Assembly (NCBI GenBank): GCA_001414345.1
Contig: LLCB01000021.1
Coordinates: 1-64,000, forward strand
From: Hymenoscyphus infarciens
Taxonomy: Eukaryota > Ascomycota > Leotiomycetes > Helotiales > Helotiaceae
Reading direction: 5' to 3'
DNA: 64,000 nt
Shown here: one piece after another, positions 59,165 to 64,000 of the stretch
Layout: every line of letters begins with the position of its first letter
Numbering within the stretch: the stretch's first letter is position 1
Translations under genes and position numbers: made by a program
Notes under the pieces: model-generated
Told to the model about the DNA's origin: nothing
Databases searched by the model: none
The model's input: the letters and a program-made list of their open reading frames with translations, nothing else

Positions 59165-61044
59165 TTAAGCAGGGCCCCCAGCATTTTGTACCCAAGGCGT
59201 GCTAACCTTCAACAGCTTTCCGAAATCTGGTGTACCCAATCCAGTCACAGCGTCCCAGCCCTCAGTAGCAGGCCAAGAAGCGTTGGCGATCACAGGACTG
59301 CCATTGGGAGCAGTGTTGAATCTTCCAAGTCCATTGCATCCAGTTGATTGACCAAGGGTGATATCGGTCAAGCCGGATGATCCAACGGTGTACAACCAAG
59401 GGTTCAAGAATCCGAGAGTTGGTAAACCGGAACTGACGCGTGCAGAGTTGAGGAGAGCAATGACACCATTGAATGCTGGTGCAGAGCAAGAAGTACCTCG
59501 GTAACCATTGTCTGTTCCCTTGTCAAAGACGCGGAAGTTCTGTCCTTGGGCTGCGACATCTGGAAAGCCACGACCGGAGGTGTTGAAAAACCCCTTGTTG
59601 TGATCACCAAGGATCGAGAGGTACTTTGGTACCGCGAGTTCTTGATACCAAGGACGGGCCCAGATGTTGGAGAATCCCCCCGAGGAGAAGAAAACAGCTT
59701 GTTCTGGCTCGATGTATCTGGTGCCACCAACGGATGTGACGTATGGGCACGAGGCTGGGAATTGAGGTTGGAACTTGGTAGTGTTCTTTCCGTCATTGGA
59801 GAGACACCAGTCTCCGGTTCCGGAATCTCCTGAAGAGAAGATGACGGACTTTCCACGAGCACCAAGTTGAGCGAAAAGCTGGCAAACTTGGAAAGCATAT
59901 GAAACAGGAATTTCTTGCTCGTTCTCACCATATGAGAGGCTTATGGAGTTGGGGATCTTTTCGTTTGGAAGCTTGGTCAAGGCAAGGAGGAAATCGAGGT
60001 ATGGCTCGTTGGTGTTGTCGTCTTCACTAGGGCTGTCTCCGTCTGGGATGAGGAGACCACGACCTCCGGTGCTAAATTCGACAACTGGCGTAGGATAACC
60101 GACACCTAGAATGTATTGTGCGTCGAGATTTGCCTCACCAGAGTCATTGGCACTTGTTTGGTCATCGAGTCCGCCATTGAAGGTGACAACAGTGAACTGA
60201 ATATGTTAGCTAGTGAGTTCTAGAAGAGTTTGAGAAGACAACTTACGTTTTCACCAACAGCATATGGGAGGTACTTCTGCTCAAAAAGCTCGTAGTCACT
60301 GTATCTAGCATACTCCTCCAAAAAGGATGAAAAACCGACGGTGTTTCCGTTCTTGGCGTCTCCCTTGTAGTGAACGTTGTACAAGTCCAAAAGACATTCC
60401 GGTGTAATGGTAAGGTTGCAGGTGATGTTTGGTGCCTGAACGGCAGGACCGGTAAAGCTTACCGAACCATCGAAAGGGGCTCCAGTATCAATCTTCTCAA
60501 CAGTGGATCCAAGAGCACTTAGACTTCCGAATCGCGTGGTTGGTTGCACGAAATTGATGTGGCTTGCAACGTTTTCGGGAACGGAGTAGGAAAGTGTGCG
60601 GATGACCTTCTGGTTTTCGGCATTGGTGTACCAGGCGAATTTGGTGTTGAGGAGTTTGTTTGCTGCCTCGACGCTTGAGGCGAAAAGAATGTAGTCTCCA
60701 TCATCGGTGATAGCAGTAATATTGCTATCCTGCAACCAGCTGATGGCGACATTCGAGGTCTCCTCACTGGGTTTGAGAAGACTTCGTAGCTCGTGACCTT
60801 CATAATGCTTTCCGTAGGATGAGTGGTCGGGTGTAGAAACCTCCATCACCTTTTGGTAAAGATCGTCGACATTTTGCTGCTTGAGGGACACACGAAGCTT
60901 GACAGACTCCTCGGCGTATGCATTGCGAACGAAAGTCCAACCGCGAGGAACTTGGTGAACCGACTCAAAATCCGAGCTGGCGACGGCGGTGGAAACGAAA
61001 GCCGCCAGGGAGAGGACCCGCCAGGCGGAAGTGAAAGAAGGCAT
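59165..61044 (-). CDS. Secreted sedolisin (S53) tripeptidyl-peptidase-type protease
   Basis: Spliced model: exons 61044-60247 and 60196-59165 (intron 50 nt, GTAAGT...GCTAAC...CAG); 609 aa. Signal peptide [21 protein letters not shown] pro-domain follows (residues about 35-190), then the S53 catalytic domain. Catalytic Glu287 and Asp291 sit in [10 protein letters not shown]. The oxyanion Asp is in SSGDSGTGD, and the nucleophile Ser502 is in [10 protein letters not shown]. The C-terminal calcium-site region includes [10 protein letters not shown]. Several N-x-T/S glycosylation sites are present. S53 fungal enzymes release tripeptides or act as acid endoproteases outside the cell. I chose ATG 61044 because the upstream in-frame ATG (61143) would put 33 residues before a perfect signal peptide and lies in likely promoter sequence. 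Confidence 0.93.
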
Positions 61045-62130
61045 CTTGACAATGGGTTGTACTTGGAAGAGCTTGAGGAAGTAAAAGACAAGGCGAGTGA
61101 GGGTAATACTTATACTTGGCGGATTTTTTACGCTCTTGACCATGGGGAAGAGCGAGCTATCGCCCCACTATACCAATACCACGAATCATTGCTGAAGCCA
61201 GAAGAATTGCACCACTCAGAGCTTACATTATAGAGCAAGGAATAGACTCAATTGAGCCTGCTCCCGTGTGCATCGTCCAGGTTGATTTCAGGTACGGAAT
61301 TCAAACCTGGGAGCCTCGACCCAGGTTCGGTGCTCTGTACCTGCTGCATCAGTGGGGTGGGCGTAATATCGCAGAGGGCCGACAGAGTGACATGAGTGGC
61401 CATGTCAGAAACTGAGGGGGAGGGGCACCGTTATCGAGCTTCGGCCAAGATTTAAGGGGGTAAACAAGGTTTACTGGCTTAATTTCCCGGGTATTGCAGT
61501 AGAATGCAATCACTAAGGCTTATCTGGCACTTCTCAGGCCGTCTGAAAGATTATCTGGACCTCAGAGACTTGTTCAATTATCGTCTTGCCGGGAGCAGGT
61601 GTTGTGTCCAGGTTGTTTTCCATCCAGGCCTCGGATCTGCTCTGCAACGTTAGGAGGCGGGTGGTTCGGTTCGGTTCGGTTCCTGGATAAGCTCAAGGCC
61701 AATCGGAGGAGACGATAAATAGCCTAGTTCTCCCACCTCCTTCCTCATTGGGTTAAAACCAACTGTACTCGAGTAGAGTGGCGCTTCTCGGATTGACAGA
61801 GTTGAGATGAGTTTGTCTTCTTCCTTCCCCTGCAACTCTGCGCCCATTTTTGTTATCTTTCTGTGGGGGATCGATTGAGGCATTGAATTGGAAAATGAAC
61901 TGAATCGGCAATGGAGCTTGGCAGAGGTTGATGGAGAATCCGAAAGCTTCAAATCGTGAGGATCAATTGGAGCAATTGCGCCTGATTGATCCTGATGGTG
62001 CTAGCTCGGGATGTAAACCCACAACTTCTTGGCAAGTACTTCTAGAAGTACGAAGTAGACGCGAGACGAACTTCCTAATTAGATTGAACTTTTCATAATC
62101 CCGCTCAGTATTCTACAAGTAACAAGTAGG
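61045..62130. other. Upstream region of the protease gene, no gene seen
   Basis: About 1.1 kb. Includes a short (GGTTC)n run at about 61663-61682 and an AT box (TACTTATACTTGG) about 50 bp before the protease start. The 100-codon minus frame at 61650-61952 has no motif. Confidence 0.5.
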
Positions 62131-64000
62131 GATGCTTATTCTTACGTTTCGTAAAGCAATACGAAACGCTTATTTAACGTAAAGCGTAATATAGCTGTTA
62201 GCGTTATTATAAGATAAATTTTAAGCATAAAAGTATATAAATATAATACTGAAATATAGCCTTTTAGTATGAAAAGTAATAATTTATATTATAATTATAT
62301 AGAATAATTAAAGCTATTCCTAAATTCGTCATTGCTTCTATTATCTTTGTCTTTATCTTTATTATATATATTATTATCTAGGAGTAAATCCTCTATATTT
62401 AGTAATATATCCTCTCTATTCTACTTCTATACTACTTTATTCTAATTAGTTTTACTACTTATATAGTATAAACTTTTATAATTTATATAGATAAAAATAA
62501 GCTTATCTATCTAATTAAGCTATATATAAGCTTAGAGCTAAGTTTATAAGAAGTTTTATATAGAGAAGGATCGTTTAAATAATATAGAATTCGTAGTAGT
62601 ATTAAGAAGTTTAAGAGCTAGTTTTAAAAGGTCTAAGACGTAGATTCTCTATTATAATTAGCTATAATTCTAGTAAGAAAATAAGGGTTATATAAACACT
62701 AGTACTCTAAAAGGCTTTTAGATTGTCTATAAACTTAACCTAGTATAGCCTTATAATGTTAAAGGTACTCTTTAAAGTAATATAATCTAAGTATTATATA
62801 TACTTATCTAGGCTAGCTAACTCCTAAATAAACGTTTCTATCTACTCCTTATACTTTAGTAAAAGATTCTACTTCTAATTCTCTAATATTAGTATATATA
62901 CTACTAAATAAATAGGTAAAAGCTACTTCTCTATATAAGATTCCTAGCTACTACGACTAATTTAGTAGAAGTATTTAGAGATTAAAGGAGACTAAAAAGA
63001 CGTACTATTAGTACTAAACTATTAGAAGTAAGAATTGAGTTTAATCTAGCAAGGATATATAAAGTAAAACTAAGTACGATTTAATTTAGACATCTTTTAT
63101 AAAGTATAAATAGGCTTTACTATAAATATAAGCGCTTTAAGTTTCTACTACTAAGTGTTACTTTATAAAGGTATATACTAGTCTATTACTACTTCTTCTA
63201 AAACTATATATGTTTATAATATGAGTTTAGACGATTTAATAGATTTAAGCTAATGATATATAATGTTCTAGTGTATTTTAATAGTTTAGATAATAGTATA
63301 AACTTTACTAGTAGTTATAAACATATAAGATTGAAGAAAGCCTAGCTTTTTATATAAGTAAGAAAAGAAAGATAATAAAGCTATAAGACTCTTATAATTA
63401 AATACCTTTATCTTACTTTTAATCTATTATTTATTAGTATTCTTTCCTAGCTAAAAGAGATCTTTAAAGATAAGTTAAAGACTATAAGAATTATAAAAGA
63501 TATAGTAAACGTAAGAAGTCTTTAAAGAAGTATGAAGAATCTTCTAAACTTTATACTAGGTAGAATTAGTATTAATAAAGAAGGAGGTCTATCTATAAAG
63601 GTTATTCTATATAATCTTAAGTATATACTTTTATATGTTTACTACTATCTAATCTATACTAGCTTTAATAGTACTAACTAATGTATTTTTCTAGTAATAT
63701 AATATACTATTAGAGGTTAAGAAAGAGGTATTTTTAATATAATCTTTTAAGATATTAGAGAAGCTATTACTAATAATCTAGAGGTAAGAAGCTTTATTAG
63801 TAACTTCTTATACTTATTCTTTTACTTTATTATAATACCTATTAAAAAGCTAAGTTAAGAGTATCTACTAATTTAGAGGCTTAAAATTTACTAGCTTAAA
63901 GAACTCTTTCTACTATAGCATCTTAAACTATACGAAGTTAGCAGTTAAGGTAAAGATGGCTATAGTAAAGGCATCTTTAGTAGAGCTTTCTTTTATATAG
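62130..64000. repeat. RIP-degraded AT-rich tract running off the window
   Basis: TpA-rich and stop-rich. It opens with a palindromic stretch around 62143-62192 (TTACGTTTCGTAAAGC, then ATACGAAACGC, then TAACGTAAAGCG), which could be a transposon end. No domain could be recognised by eye. Confidence 0.8.

Noticed and set aside
61045..61143. Upstream in-frame ATG (61143) as the protease start
   Set aside because: It would add 33 residues before a complete signal peptide and overlaps AT-rich promoter-like sequence; 61044 is preferred.
61280..61340. T-loop-like GGTTTGAATTCC (minus strand), possible tRNA
   Set aside because: No matching acceptor, D or anticodon stems could be drawn around it. No tRNA was found anywhere by eye.

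Overview
This window looks like nuclear DNA of a filamentous ascomycete (Pezizomycotina). A Leotiomycetes/Helotiales-type genome is my best guess; nothing in the window fixes the species. The evidence is short (38-108 bp, one of 290 bp) GT-AG introns with CTAAC-type branch sites, fungal-only families (CFEM, extracellular cupredoxin, sedolisin), and a genome split into GC-balanced gene islands and extremely AT-rich tracts. In the AT-rich tracts every remnant reading frame is full of TAA/TAG and the sequence is saturated with TpA. That is the signature of repeat-induced point mutation (RIP, C-to-T on both strands).

Layout. 1-21500 is a RIP-degraded transposon graveyard. It holds a minus-strand Ty3/gypsy element (LTR 6831-7211, integrase, RNase H and reverse transcriptase remnants further left), a second gypsy RNase H remnant (about 11210-11500), two same-orientation LTRs around a gag zinc-knuckle remnant (11739-14485), a fold-back element (18763-19224) and a TA-flanked inverted-repeat element (19480-19996). 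21500-31000 is a gene island: ketopantoate reductase-like protein (-), Nop15/NIFK-like nucleolar RRM protein (-), a Tudor-less SMN homologue (+), a TA-flanked MITE with a RIP-mutated core, and a secreted cupredoxin (+). About 4.2 kb without a recognisable gene follows.

35085-49084 is a dense housekeeping island: SERF/4F5 (-), a four-TM membrane protein (+), guanylate kinase (+), a CDC10-type septin (-), mitochondrial bL32 (+), Ski8 WD40 protein (+), Cce1/Ydc2 mitochondrial resolvase (-), a CFEM protein (+) and glutathione reductase (+). 49650-52068 is AT-rich and ends in a solo LTR with a clear 5-bp target duplication. 52262-53029 is a lone divergent protein-kinase-like gene on a small island. 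53950-58030 is AT-rich and contains two copies of a 434-445 bp MITE in opposite orientation, each with a 3-bp TTA/TAA duplication. 59165-61044 is a secreted sedolisin protease (-). From about 62130 the sequence is AT-rich again.

No operon logic applies. Functional themes are RNA metabolism (Nop15, SMN, Ski8), mitochondrial upkeep (bL32m, Cce1, dual-start GLR1 and GMK), and secreted or surface proteins (cupredoxin, CFEM, sedolisin) that lie near the AT-rich compartments. Gene models below were spliced by hand. Introns were placed by consensus sites plus reading-frame continuity, so exon edges are predictions.
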